A stretch of DNA of 64,000 bases from Promethearchaeota archaeon (lineage in GTDB: Archaea > Asgardarchaeota > Lokiarchaeia > Sigyniarchaeales > SOKP01). The stretch spans positions 62,001-126,000 of the forward strand of contig JAEOUA010000011.1 in the NCBI GenBank assembly GCA_016839555.1, written 5' to 3'. The first letter of the stretch is position 1. Each line of letters begins with the position of its first letter. Made by a program: the position numbers and the translations under genes. Of the stretch, positions 35,510 through 44,008 are shown one piece after another. The notes beneath the pieces are model-generated. The model was not told the origin of the DNA. It made no database searches and was given only the letters and a program-made list of their open reading frames with translations.

Positions 35510-36623
35510 TACCAAGAAATATATACATAAAAAATTTGGCTATATTATCCTTTTATTCGTCTGCTTGATGGGGGTCATTGTGATCGGTATTACATTAAAT
35601 GCTCATCATAAAGACCAATATGATAATGAATATGTTTATTCTTATATCTTGCATCAAATGCTTTTTCAAAAGGAAGAGATATCTTCCCCTGTACATAGCT
35701 CGATTCAAAGCAGTGAATATACTGACATGTTAGTGGATAAGGTATATACCTTTCTAGAGGGACACTATATATTGAATATTTCAGATCTCTATCTTATTAA
35801 AGGTTTTCGGTATTCTATTAGACTTGCAATAGTAACTGATAATCACCAATGCAATATGGAAATTAATCTTACGGATCCTATTGGGTGGTCTTACTATATT
35901 TTTGCTACAGATGGAAACAAGTTAACCTTTAATGAGTATCGGGAAATTCCCTATGGTGCGGCAAGAACGGGAAATCACACCCTTTATTTTGAGAAATTAG
36001 ACGGTCCCAATCTCAATATCCATATCCAAGTGATCAATGAAGGATTATGTTATGAGCTCTTTGATCCAGGGGAGAATATCTATTGGATAGATCTTATCCC
36101 GATTTCGCGACCAGAACCCCCTTCCGCAGGCATCAATTATCAAAAATATCTTTATTTATTACCACAACGAATGTATAGCATCCATATTTCGAGAGTGTCC
36201 GCAGTGCGCGCCGATTATTCCAATAAAATATATGTAGATCATAATGTGGTAGATCCTTCGGAGGATCATATTTCCTTTCCTATTTATACTCATAAACTTA
36301 TGAATGGGCTCTTTGAAGAAGATCAATATCACTTTGGCACGGCGATTCAAGGTACCTACCTGTTTAATTTTACTTTTTACCCTGATATGGAATATACCAA
36401 TATCTTACTCTTTGTGGTGGATGAGGGACAAATTGCTACTGGACAAAAGCCTCTTCCGTTTAATATTAGCTATTTGTTATCACTCGATCTCGAAGCTCCT
36501 GAGATCGTTCCCTCGGTATCTATGCCATTTGAGGCGCAATTGGGGCTCGGAATTGGAATCGGCTCTTTAATTATCATTGGACTTTCCATCGCGTTTTATA
36601 CGAAGCATAAATCGAATTTGTGA
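35499..36623 (+). CDS. Surface-exposed membrane-anchored protein, unknown
   Basis: The 374-residue protein has a basic N terminus with a TM helix (GYIILLFVCLMGVIVIGIT), a large beta-rich outer domain (about 40-340) and a second TM helix (LGLGIGIGSLIIIGLSIAF) before a short basic tail. Both ends are thus in the cytoplasm or anchored, with the body outside. YILNISDLYLIKGFRYSIRL and a run of short strands suggest one or more beta-sandwich domains. I see no enzyme motif. Coupling to a zinc-finger gene is unexpected and may simply reflect tight packing. T-tracts follow the stop. Confidence 0.7.
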   Translation: MAINTKKYIHKKFGYIILLFVCLMGVIVIGITLNAHHKDQYDNEYVYSYILHQMLFQKEEISSPVHSSIQSSEYTDMLVDKVYTFLEGHYILNISDLYLIKGFRYSIRLAIVTDNHQCNMEINLTDPIGWSYYIFATDGNKLTFNEYREIPYGAARTGNHTLYFEKLDGPNLNIHIQVINEGLCYELFDPGENIYWIDLIPISRPEPPSAGINYQKYLYLLPQRMYSIHISRVSAVRADYSNKIYVDHNVVDPSEDHISFPIYTHKLMNGLFEEDQYHFGTAIQGTYLFNFTFYPDMEYTNILLFVVDEGQIATGQKPLPFNISYLLSLDLEAPEIVPSVSMPFEAQLGLGIGIGSLIIIGLSIAFYTKHKSNL

Positions 36624-36625
36624 TC

Positions 36626-36662
36626 CTTTTCACTTTTCTTTTTTTAATATCTTATTTTTTTT
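36626..36662 (+). terminator. T-rich terminator after the surface-protein gene
   Basis: Just after the stop there are several T tracts (CTTTTCACTTTTC, then TTTTTTT and TTTTTTTT), the typical archaeal termination signal. No strong hairpin is seen. Confidence 0.45.
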
Positions 36663-36771
36663 CAAAATTTGGTATAAAAGATACTAACGACGGAATATCG
36701 ACATAAATATTAAAAACTAGAAAATCATAATACCCTCTATATTGTTAAAGCTAGATATTTTTTTCATCCCT

Positions 36772-37188
36772 ATGGAAAAACCATCATCTTATTACGATTG
36801 GCAATTGAGTTATCAAGAAAATCCCTCCGATAGCTTAAATAGGAAAATAAAGGATATTTTAAACAAATATTCGGACAGAAAAACTCTCTATAAAACAGCT
36901 TCCATTTCGAATTCCTTATTTAATATAGAAAAACTTGATTTTGAGGGAGGGATTTTAGAATGTTCTATAAAAGCAGAAGATCAAAATAAGCTTAAAATTA
37001 TTATTGATACTAAAAAGCGGATAATCTCTCATAAGTGCAGAGAATTTAAAGCACTAAACAACTATCGTAAAAAATTCTGCTCTCATCTGCTTAAATTATG
37101 TTTTATTTTACAGGAAAAAGCACCAACCCAATTAATCTCTTTTTTAAAAGATATAACTACTTATGATTATAATTTTTTTCCCAAATAA
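36772..37188 (+). CDS. SWIM-like zinc-site protein beside RadA
   Basis: A 138-residue protein. The C-terminal half holds a strand ILECSIKAEDQNKLKIIID, then HKCREF..KKFCSHLLKLCFIL. This is a SWIM-type arrangement (CxC..CxH), with His in place of the first Cys. SWIM proteins include Shu2/SWS1, which work with Rad51 paralogues. Its stop is 45 bp from the convergent radA stop. I use the ATG at 36772. The upstream TTG (36742) adds ten unsupported residues. The zinc site is a pattern call, and a role in recombination is inference. Confidence 0.6.
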   Translation: MEKPSSYYDWQLSYQENPSDSLNRKIKDILNKYSDRKTLYKTASISNSLFNIEKLDFEGGILECSIKAEDQNKLKIIIDTKKRIISHKCREFKALNNYRKKFCSHLLKLCFILQEKAPTQLISFLKDITTYDYNFFPK

Positions 37189-37232
37189 TATAAAATTTGT
37201 TGAAAAAAAGAATAAAAAGAACATAGATTTTA

Positions 37233-38480
37233 TTATTCTGCTTGTTTTTGCCACTCTTCTATCATAGAATTGGATACACCACTTATTTTTGAGGAAAGTT
37301 CCTTGGGATCCGCATCTAATAGATCCTCTACGCTATGAATTCCTTGTTCCTTGAGGCTTTCTAAGGTACCCTTGCCAATGCCTTTAATGTCAGTCAATTT
37401 TTTAATATTAGAGCTTTCACTTTCTTCATCTTCATCCTCTTCGTCGAAAGAATCATCATCCTCGCTTTCTTCATACACCGTTTCTATATCAAATTCCAAG
37501 CTTTTTGCTTGAGGTAAATCCACTTCTTCTGAATCGGCAACCCCTGCACTGGTAATATAAAATTCACATTCCTCAGGAGGAAGGTCAGGTGCGTCCACTA
37601 TGATCGCACGTCGTTTCAAGGAACTATTAGATGAAAAACCTTTTGTTTTAAACATTATACGAAAGTGGCATCCGTGAGCGACGATATTACCTCCTATGGC
37701 ATCATCGGCAGAAAATAATCCTTTTATTTGCACTGCCACTTGATTTGTCACTAGAATTGCGGCGTTATACATTTCAGCAATTCGTGAAAGTGCGTGGATC
37801 ATATTATTTAAGACACATTGTCGTTTCGCTAACATACCAATCCCCACATATTCTGCTCTGAGGAGCGCCATCAAGCTGTCAACGATTACAAGGCGAACAT
37901 TACGATTCTTACAGAGTGTTTCAGCCTTGAGTATCATTTGGTCTTGATGATCAGAGCTAAAGATTCTCGCATGAAATACTTTTGATAAAGCTTCCTTAGG
38001 ATCTATCTTAAATCTTTTAGCAATTCGGATTATTTTACTACGTGAAAAGGTGTTTTCAGTGTCAATATAGGCAACCGAGCCTCCTAATCCTCCTTTTTTT
38101 TTGGATAATTGGACGGTTACCGCAAGAGTATGTGCTAAATTTGTTTTTCCAGATTTAAAAGGTCCATAAACTTCTGTTACTTTACCTGTTTGCATTCCAC
38201 CTCCTAAGATACGATCTAATTCAGACGAGCCTGTAGTAAAGAACTCTGTATTTTCGTCCATTTCTGATACAGGCGTAAATTCAGTCATATTAAGCGCGTT
38301 GCGAGCATTCCAGATCAGTGTTTTGACGGTTTTTTCCCCGAGTCCTTTAATTTCCGATACAACAATTTGAGAGGACATCGCAAGCATTTCTGCGGTTGAG
38401 ATCCCATTCTCTTGGAGAAGTTTTATATGACGTGAGTTGATTCCTTTAATCTGGCTTAATTCTGCTATTTTATTATACAC
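37233..38480 (-). CDS. radA: DNA repair and recombination protein RadA with extra C-terminal HhH domain
   Basis: The archaeal Rad51/RecA homologue forms filaments on single-stranded DNA and pairs homologous strands. The N-terminal helix-hairpin-helix domain (residues 5-60) is followed by LDRILGGGMQTGKVTEVYG. Walker A is GPFKSGKTN at 106-114 (the family usually has GEFGSGKTQ). Walker B LVIVDS is at 197-202. The DNA-binding loop is GGNIVAHGCHFRIM. After the core there is an acidic linker (about 335-358) and a second HhH unit (KLTDIKGIGKGTLESLKEQG, through 412) that typical RadA proteins of about 320-350 residues lack. A promoter lies at 38544-38557. Confidence 0.93.
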   Translation of the reverse strand: MYNKIAELSQIKGINSRHIKLLQENGISTAEMLAMSSQIVVSEIKGLGEKTVKTLIWNARNALNMTEFTPVSEMDENTEFFTTGSSELDRILGGGMQTGKVTEVYGPFKSGKTNLAHTLAVTVQLSKKKGGLGGSVAYIDTENTFSRSKIIRIAKRFKIDPKEALSKVFHARIFSSDHQDQMILKAETLCKNRNVRLVIVDSLMALLRAEYVGIGMLAKRQCVLNNMIHALSRIAEMYNAAILVTNQVAVQIKGLFSADDAIGGNIVAHGCHFRIMFKTKGFSSNSSLKRRAIIVDAPDLPPEECEFYITSAGVADSEEVDLPQAKSLEFDIETVYEESEDDDSFDEEDEDEESESSNIKKLTDIKGIGKGTLESLKEQGIHSVEDLLDADPKELSSKISGVSNSMIEEWQKQAE

Positions 38481-38543
38481 CCCACAATTATTTCTTTTTT
38501 AAATTCTAGTTTATTATAGTTATCATTTTTTAAAGTTAGAATT

Positions 38544-38557
38544 ATATAAAGAAAAAA
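38544..38557 (-). promoter_or_regulatory. T-tract/TATA promoter of radA
   Basis: On the minus strand TTTTTTCTTTATAT, about 64 bases before the radA ATG. Confidence 0.6.
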
Positions 38558-38745
38558 TTCTAAGGAATGGGTTGAGAACCTAAAAATAAAAAAACAGTTA
38601 AGATTATACAAAAAGCGATATTTTCTTCCAAAATCCTTTACAAGGATTTAGAAAAAGTCCGAAAAGGTTTTATAAAATCAATACTAATATCATTATAAAT
38701 TTCATAAAAAGGTAAAATTTAATTCATAAATTTGAGGAAATTGAG

Positions 38746-39558
38746 ATGCCAAAAATAGAACTTGATAATGGTTATAAACTTAATTATTTGGATAAAGGAA
38801 AGGGAAAAAATTTAGTATATATTCATGGATTCTTGGGAAGTTCATGGTTATATGAGGATTTTGTAGAATATTTTTCAAATAACTATAGGGTTATAGCAAT
38901 AGATCATTTAGGCCATGGAAAAAGCGATAAACCAAAATCTGAATTATATAAATTAAGGGATTTGACGCAATATGTGGAAGAAACGCTATCAAAAATAATT
39001 GGTGATGAAAAGATCATCTTACACGGGCATAGTATGGGGGGAATGATAGCCTTAATTTATGCTACTACTCCAGAGTATGCGAAACGATTAGAGGGATTGG
39101 TTCTAATGGCTACGGCACCGAAATTACAAAATCCTGGTTTAGTCAAATATATAGAAGATATTAAAGCAGACAAAATGAAAATGATAGATCGTGAGGTTGT
39201 TGAGACTATATTCGTTAATTTATGTTTCAATCGTAAATATAGAAAAAAAGATCCTGCTCTTGTTGAAGAATTTGTAAATAAGACTCTGGAAAATGAAGAA
39301 TTTGTTGGAAGACGGACTATGGTATCAATTGTAGAAGATTATAATGTTGAGGATAAAATTGATCAAATCGAAGTCCCTACTCTAATATTAACGGGAGATA
39401 AAGACATTTTCATACTACCTGAAGAATCTAAAGAAATGCATAAAAAAATTCCTAATTCAGAATTAGTTGTATTTTCTCCTAATATTGGTCATATGATTAA
39501 TTATGAGGCCAAAGACGAATATATTGAAAAAATGGAAGAGTTTCTAGCTAAAATTTAA
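38746..39558 (+). CDS. Alpha/beta-fold hydrolase
   Basis: The 270-residue protein has the full esterase/lipase layout: YIHGFLGSSWLYEDF (oxyanion strand), AIDHLGHGKSDKP, nucleophile elbow LHGHSMGGMIAL (Ser about 95), acid in LTGDKDIFI, and catalytic His in NIGHMINYE. It is cytoplasmic, without a signal peptide. Substrate not evident. The start ATG is preceded by TTGAGGAAATTGAG, with a fair GAGGAAATT ribosome-binding site. After it come about 185 AT-rich bases without a credible gene. Confidence 0.9.
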   Translation: MPKIELDNGYKLNYLDKGKGKNLVYIHGFLGSSWLYEDFVEYFSNNYRVIAIDHLGHGKSDKPKSELYKLRDLTQYVEETLSKIIGDEKIILHGHSMGGMIALIYATTPEYAKRLEGLVLMATAPKLQNPGLVKYIEDIKADKMKMIDREVVETIFVNLCFNRKYRKKDPALVEEFVNKTLENEEFVGRRTMVSIVEDYNVEDKIDQIEVPTLILTGDKDIFILPEESKEMHKKIPNSELVVFSPNIGHMINYEAKDEYIEKMEEFLAKI

Positions 39559-39744
39559 TTTTTTTTAATTTTTTAAGAATTATTCAATTCTACTCTTTAA
39601 GAGCAAATTTATATGGAAAAAATTGATTAATTTAATTTGGTTTAAACGTGCTTTTAGTCATTTATTATTTTGCTTTCTACCAGAATTATTATCTAATAAT
39701 GATAATAGAGATTTAAGAGAAAAATTAAAAAAAAGAATTTAAAA

Positions 39745-40122
39745 TTAGTGTAATTTTACTATTTCTTCTAATTTTTTAATATATTCTTTTGGAGAAATTC
39801 CATGTAATAAGGCAGTATGCATCAATTTCATATTAATCTCATTTGAATCCATATTTTCTTTTTCTGAAATAACATTAAGAATATACTTTTTTAATGAGAA
39901 TTTTTCAGATGATTCTTTTCCAAAATATCCCCCATAGGCGATCATTAAATTTAAAATTAGTTCAATATCATCTTTAGAGAATTTATTTCTACATTTTTTA
40001 CATATGGGGATAAAGAGGAATTCTGATTGATAACCAGCTGAAAGATCTGAAATATTGGCTCGACATACCCCACATTTTAATATTTTTGAATCCTCTTTAG
40101 ATACGGCATGCATAATGATCAT
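39745..40122 (-). CDS. Small two-CxxC zinc-site protein, unknown
   Basis: A 125-residue protein with CGVCRANISDL and CKKCRNKFSK spaced by 24 residues, a probable single zinc site. The rest is helical (NLMIAYGGYF, then SEKFSLKKYILNVISEKE), ending in a KEYIKKLEEIVKLH helix. No family recognised. A promoter of the local type (40179-40193) precedes it, so expression is likely. Confidence 0.62.
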   Translation of the reverse strand: MIIMHAVSKEDSKILKCGVCRANISDLSAGYQSEFLFIPICKKCRNKFSKDDIELILNLMIAYGGYFGKESSEKFSLKKYILNVISEKENMDSNEINMKLMHTALLHGISPKEYIKKLEEIVKLH

Positions 40123-40178
40123 TCTGAAGTAAAAATATTTAGAATTTAAACAATGGTTATATTAGTAAGAAATTGAAA

Positions 40179-40193
40179 ATATTTAAAGAAAAA
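40179..40193 (-). promoter_or_regulatory. T-tract/TATA promoter of the gene ending at 39745
   Basis: On the minus strand TTTTTCTTTAAATAT, about 57 bases before the ATG at 40122. Confidence 0.62.
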
Positions 40194-40243
40194 TTAAAAT
40201 TATTTCAAAATAAATATAAAGAATTTTCTTTTTTGGATGAAGA

Positions 40244-40990
40244 TTAAGCTTGAAATTTGATCCCTCTTTCTGTCAAATGAATATTGAATGAGTGAGTTGT
40301 ATTATAATAATGGAAATTTAATTGCCTTTGATTTAAAAAAACATCTTTTTTTAATTCTATATTTAAGGATTGTAAATTTTCAAATAAAAGATGGTTGAAC
40401 ATAACAGTTTTTTCTTTTTTAGGATTATAAGAAACTTCATGAATTAAGATCAATAATATATTATTTCTTCCGCAAAAAAAGAGCAGTGGTAATAATACCG
40501 AATCAAAAAAATCATCTAAAATGGAAGTTGTGAGATTAATATCAGAGTATTTAGAGATTTCAAATCGAAGATGATGGGAAATATTATCTATAATTAAAAC
40601 TTTAACTTTTGGGGGTAAATCTATTTTCTTATTAGAAATCTTAATTAGAATTTCAGAAAGTTGATAATAATCTTGACAAGCCTTTTCAGGTATAACCAAA
40701 ATATGATTTTTAATATAATTAAGCTCTGCATCTCTATTTTTGTACATTTTCATTAAACGTTTCTTTGAAAAGTTTTCAGCAGCTTGTACCCATATGCAAT
40801 AGTTTTCATTTCTTTCTAATTTTATTAATAAGTATCTTAATAGTTGCATTGCATAGGTAGTTTTTCCTGTTCCTGCTTTTCCATATATATTTACGAGGGA
40901 AAATCGAGGGAATAATTTTGTAATAATTTCCCGTTGAGAAAATCGCTTATTTTGCAATATGGCATTAATTTCTTCTTCTTTTAATACCAT
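40244..40990 (-). CDS. RecA/RadB-like P-loop ATPase
   Basis: The 248-residue protein has the strand FSLVNIYGKAGTGKTTYAMQLL with Walker A GKAGTGKTT, and a Walker B-like VKVLIIDNISHHL near residue 135, followed by LFFCGRNNILLILIHEVSY, the later strand seen in RadA/RadB ATPases. It lacks an HhH domain and is shorter than RadA. It is most similar in outline to RadB or other Rad51 paralogues (SWSAP1-like in eukaryotes), but a KaiC-type role is not excluded. It lies 2 bp downstream of a small membrane-protein gene on the same strand. Confidence 0.72.
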   Translation of the reverse strand: MVLKEEEINAILQNKRFSQREIITKLFPRFSLVNIYGKAGTGKTTYAMQLLRYLLIKLERNENYCIWVQAAENFSKKRLMKMYKNRDAELNYIKNHILVIPEKACQDYYQLSEILIKISNKKIDLPPKVKVLIIDNISHHLRFEISKYSDINLTTSILDDFFDSVLLPLLFFCGRNNILLILIHEVSYNPKKEKTVMFNHLLFENLQSLNIELKKDVFLNQRQLNFHYYNTTHSFNIHLTERGIKFQA

Positions 40991-40992
40991 TT

Positions 40993-41352
40993 TTATTCCT
41001 CGAAAAGCTTCAATATTTTTTGCTTCTGCTGTTCAATAAGCTGCATTCTTTTTGTACGATTTTCCGATTGTTTACTGATTTTTATTTGATCGGAGACTGG
41101 ATTATTCTCAGAAAAATTAAACATTTGCTGTACCATCATAAAAGTCATAAAGTCATTAATAGATTGCGAGCTCTGATTAGTTCGATTTCCAAACAGAAAT
41201 CCCCTTGTAAACCCTCTTTTATTTTTCTTTCTAATCTTTGAAAAGAGCCAAATTGTTAAAAAAGTACCAACAATTATTAAAGCTACAATGGGACTTTTAC
41301 TAAATAACATTATTATCACTAAAAATACCATTATATAGCATAATCCTTTCAT
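40993..41352 (-). CDS. Small membrane protein with charged C-terminal helix
   Basis: A 119-residue protein with two hydrophobic helices at the N terminus (YIMVFLVIIMLFSKS and VALIIVGTFLTIWLF), a basic patch RKKNKRGFTRGF, and a C-terminal helix MQLIEQQKQKILKLFEE. No family recognised. It is packed between the M50-like and RecA-like genes (61 bp and 2 bp), suggesting one transcript. Confidence 0.6.
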   Translation of the reverse strand: MKGLCYIMVFLVIIMLFSKSPIVALIIVGTFLTIWLFSKIRKKNKRGFTRGFLFGNRTNQSSQSINDFMTFMMVQQMFNFSENNPVSDQIKISKQSENRTKRMQLIEQQKQKILKLFEE

Positions 41353-41413
41353 ATATTTTTTCTCACCATGTAAATTATTATTACCCTTTTTTGATTAAGT
41401 TTTATTATTTTCA

Positions 41414-42160
41414 TCACCACTGCCCTCTTTCTATTGTTTCTTTTATCTTGTTATTGGATTTCAAACGATTTCGATATAAATCACGTGATAATCCAGATGT
41501 ATTATGAAAAGTAATTCTGCTTTTCACCCACATAACGAATCTTTTTATTCCGATAAATAAATATTTTAAAATATAATATAAAATACCAGTAAAAATAAAA
41601 TAAAGAAATGTCAAGTAAAATGGCAAATAAAAATTAGCAAAGTATATAATTATATATATAAATCCTCCTGAAATTATAACTAAAATGATTTGATATAATG
41701 AATAGATCTTATCATCACAAAATGTCCAACCAATCATTTTAAAGTCGTGATTGGAGGGTTTTGCTCCCAATAGAAGCGAAAGAAAACAGATGCCCGCAAA
41801 TACCTTGTAAAGTAACTCTATATCAATTTTAAACATAATGCAAAACATTCCATAAGCTATATAGCTACAAAACACCAAAGGGGCTAAGGAAATTAACGCA
41901 ATCTGAAGAAAGGTCACTCTTTCTGTTGCATCGAACTGGACAAATCCAAATTGTCTCTTATAATATATCTTCATTTTCTTGGGTTTCACACCGGTTATGA
42001 TACACATAATTAGATGCGATAATTCGTGAAAGAGAATTCCAACCACACCTATAGTTTTAAAGTAGGTTTTTTGTCGGATTTTCTTTGGAATAATAAATTT
42101 TAACAAAATATTACATCCCAAAATAAATCCAAAAAGTAAAAGATCATTTAGCATAGGCAT
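41414..42160 (-). CDS. M50-like membrane zinc metalloprotease
   Basis: The 248-residue protein has about six TM helices. The first metal motif is HELSH at 45-49 in VGILFHELSHLIMC, a match to HExxH. GAKPSNHDFKMIG near residue 135 could be the second site with Asp (site-2 proteases have N-x-x-P-x-x-x-D-G). The ATERVTFLQIALISLAP stretch resembles the membrane segment after the first motif. It probably cleaves a membrane protein or acts like DUF3267-type metalloproteases. No PDZ domain. It begins the three-gene stretch leading to the RecA-like ATPase. Confidence 0.7.
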   Translation of the reverse strand: MPMLNDLLLFGFILGCNILLKFIIPKKIRQKTYFKTIGVVGILFHELSHLIMCIITGVKPKKMKIYYKRQFGFVQFDATERVTFLQIALISLAPLVFCSYIAYGMFCIMFKIDIELLYKVFAGICFLSLLLGAKPSNHDFKMIGWTFCDDKIYSLYQIILVIISGGFIYIIIYFANFYLPFYLTFLYFIFTGILYYILKYLFIGIKRFVMWVKSRITFHNTSGLSRDLYRNRLKSNNKIKETIERGQW

Positions 42161-42593
42161 ATTACTTATCCAATATATATAAATGAAAACTCTTGTTATA
42201 GAAGAAAAAAGATTTCTTTGTTATAATAAGTTTGTTAAATAGATAGCCTTAACATTAATAAAATAAACCATTTTATAAATAACTCTGTTTTCTGCCTGTC
42301 CCTAGCATATTAGGCTTTTGTTCTCAGAATAAGGCTATACAACTGATTTCATTTTGGTAGTAATTTTTTTAAAGATTAGAATATAATTTTGATTGCAAAA
42401 TTCTTACTGAAATATATTCAGTATATATAAATATCTTGATGAACATCGCTCATAATATCAAAACTAAATTAAAAAAAGTTGAACAATTTCTAAAAATCGA
42501 TAGCTTTATAAATCAAACTCCTTCCTAATATTACTCAAGAAAAATTGAAAATAAAAGGATCAACAAAAAATAGATATATATTGTGATATAAAA
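42161..42593 (+). other. Intergenic region upstream of tfb
   Basis: 433 bases between divergent genes. It holds an inverted repeat ACTGAA-5-TTCAGT (42406-42422) directly followed by a TATA-like ATATATAAATAT. A 29-codon frame (42439-42528) lies behind it but is too short to support. A less AT-rich patch around 42290-42345 has no fold I can defend. A long tfb leader or a second promoter near 42505 (TTTATAAAT) is possible. Confidence 0.4.
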
Positions 42594-43847
42594 ATGGCAA
42601 TAAAAAATAATCCTGAAAATCCATCTGTGAGTGATATGGATCTTACTTGTGATTTATGTAAATCTAAAGAAATTTTAGAGACTAACCAAGGATACGTGTG
42701 CTCAGAATGTGGACTTGTCTTGCAAACTCCTCGAATGCAATACCATAGACCTTTTATGCAAAAAAAAATACAACATGAGGTCTCTAATGGGAGTACTTCT
42801 ATAGGGTATCAAAAAGAACGTCTCAGAGATAAGCATTCTTCTCAATTAAAAAGATTGCAAAAGATTCAACAGACTAAATCGAATGAAGATTATATAAATC
42901 AATTTGCTAGTATAGAGATTTCTCGCTTACTCACAGGTTTATCATTACCTCGCTCTTTTAAAGATCCTATATTTAAAGTATTTAAAGAGATTCGAAAACA
43001 ACTACAAAAAGGAACAAAATATCGAAATCCAGATAAATTACTTCCAACATTAATTTATTTCTATTGTAAGAAAGAGAGTATGGCAATTAATGAACAAAAA
43101 TTATTAGATATTGCAAAAGTGGAAAAAAAAGAGTATAATTATTGCAAATTAAAAATTTCACGTCTTATTCCTGAATATTATGAGCGTGATCGTAAGGACC
43201 TTATCATGAATAAAGTTTTGGGAATCTCGGAGCAATATAATTTAGGGATGGATTTTTATTATGACGCAAAAAAGGTTTTGATAAATTTATGGGAAGGAGT
43301 TAAATGTACTACTGATGATGTAATTGCTGGATTAATATCATCTGTTGCTGTATTATGTAATTATCGTAATAAGATTACTATAAGCTCTATATGTAGTGCA
43401 TTAAACATCCAAATGAGCTCTATTCAGTCTCAAGTAAAACGTAAACTTATCAAGCGATTTAATGTTCCTGGATTTGAGAGTCTCGTAAAATCTGCTGACC
43501 TGGTGAAAACAATCATTTACAAAGTAGGGATACTAAAAAATCAAAAAACCGAGGAGGATATAAAAACTATTAATTCTGACAAAGTTAGCAATAAGAGAGA
43601 AAATGAATCTAAAATTATTGAGGTTAAAGTAAAAGCTTATGCTCAAAATCCTTCAAATCAATCGGGAGAACAATATATTTTTGCCATTAATAATAATAAT
43701 TTAAATCCTCTTTATCTAATGTTAAAAATTAATAAATTTAAAAAAAAAAGAAAGGTTATAAAAAATCGCTCAGAGTTTCAAAAACAGCTTAAATTTCATT
43801 CGATAGTATTTCATTATCCTACAGGACCCCCTGAAATATATTCCTAA
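42594..43847 (+). CDS. tfb: Transcription initiation factor B (TFIIB homologue) with C-terminal extension
   Basis: The 417-residue protein begins with the TFB zinc ribbon (C19, C22, C36, C39 in CDLCKS and CSECGLVLQTP). A B-reader-like basic linker (RLRDKHSSQLKRLQKIQ) follows, then two cyclin repeats: about 105-200, with SRLLTGLSLPRSF, and 205-300, with DDVIAGLISSVAVLCNYRNKIT. It recruits RNA polymerase to TATA/TBP complexes. About 110 residues of Lys/Asn-rich sequence after the second repeat are not part of ordinary TFB (about 300 aa). This suggests one of several diverged TFB paralogues. A hairpin terminator follows. Confidence 0.88.
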   Translation: MAIKNNPENPSVSDMDLTCDLCKSKEILETNQGYVCSECGLVLQTPRMQYHRPFMQKKIQHEVSNGSTSIGYQKERLRDKHSSQLKRLQKIQQTKSNEDYINQFASIEISRLLTGLSLPRSFKDPIFKVFKEIRKQLQKGTKYRNPDKLLPTLIYFYCKKESMAINEQKLLDIAKVEKKEYNYCKLKISRLIPEYYERDRKDLIMNKVLGISEQYNLGMDFYYDAKKVLINLWEGVKCTTDDVIAGLISSVAVLCNYRNKITISSICSALNIQMSSIQSQVKRKLIKRFNVPGFESLVKSADLVKTIIYKVGILKNQKTEEDIKTINSDKVSNKRENESKIIEVKVKAYAQNPSNQSGEQYIFAINNNNLNPLYLMLKINKFKKKRKVIKNRSEFQKQLKFHSIVFHYPTGPPEIYS

Positions 43848-43856
43848 TATGATTCA

Positions 43857-43882
43857 AACCAGAATAAGTTTTTATTCTGGTT
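43857..43882 (+). terminator. Hairpin terminator after tfb
   Basis: A perfect 11-bp stem, AACCAGAATAA with TTATTCTGGTT, and a 4-base GTTT loop, ten bases after the tfb stop. It is followed by T tracts (CTTTTTTTAATTTTTTCC), like an intrinsic terminator. Hairpins of this strength are uncommon in the rest of the window. Confidence 0.7.
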
Positions 43883-43947
43883 ATTACTTCCACTTTTTTT
43901 AATTTTTTCCTTTTCTTTCTTTTCTTTTTTCTCTTTTAACATAACTA

Positions 43948-43963
43948 TTTTTTCTTTAAATAT
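43948..43963 (+). promoter_or_regulatory. T-tract/TATA promoter of the toroid-protein gene
   Basis: TTTTTTCTTTAAATAT, about 46 bases before the ATG at 44009. Confidence 0.62.
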
Positions 43964-44008
43964 TCGGAGAAAATATCCACTTAAATGAAATTTATATTTT
44001 AAATTAAA

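Noticed and set aside
39623..39742. 39-codon TTG frame on the plus strand (ends KLKKRI) between the alpha/beta hydrolase and the zinc-site protein
   Set aside because: No ribosome-binding site, weak start and low-complexity composition; AT-rich DNA gives such frames by chance.
42439..42528. 29-codon ATG frame upstream of tfb
   Set aside because: Too short, no homology visible, and the nearest TATA element is too close to its ATG.
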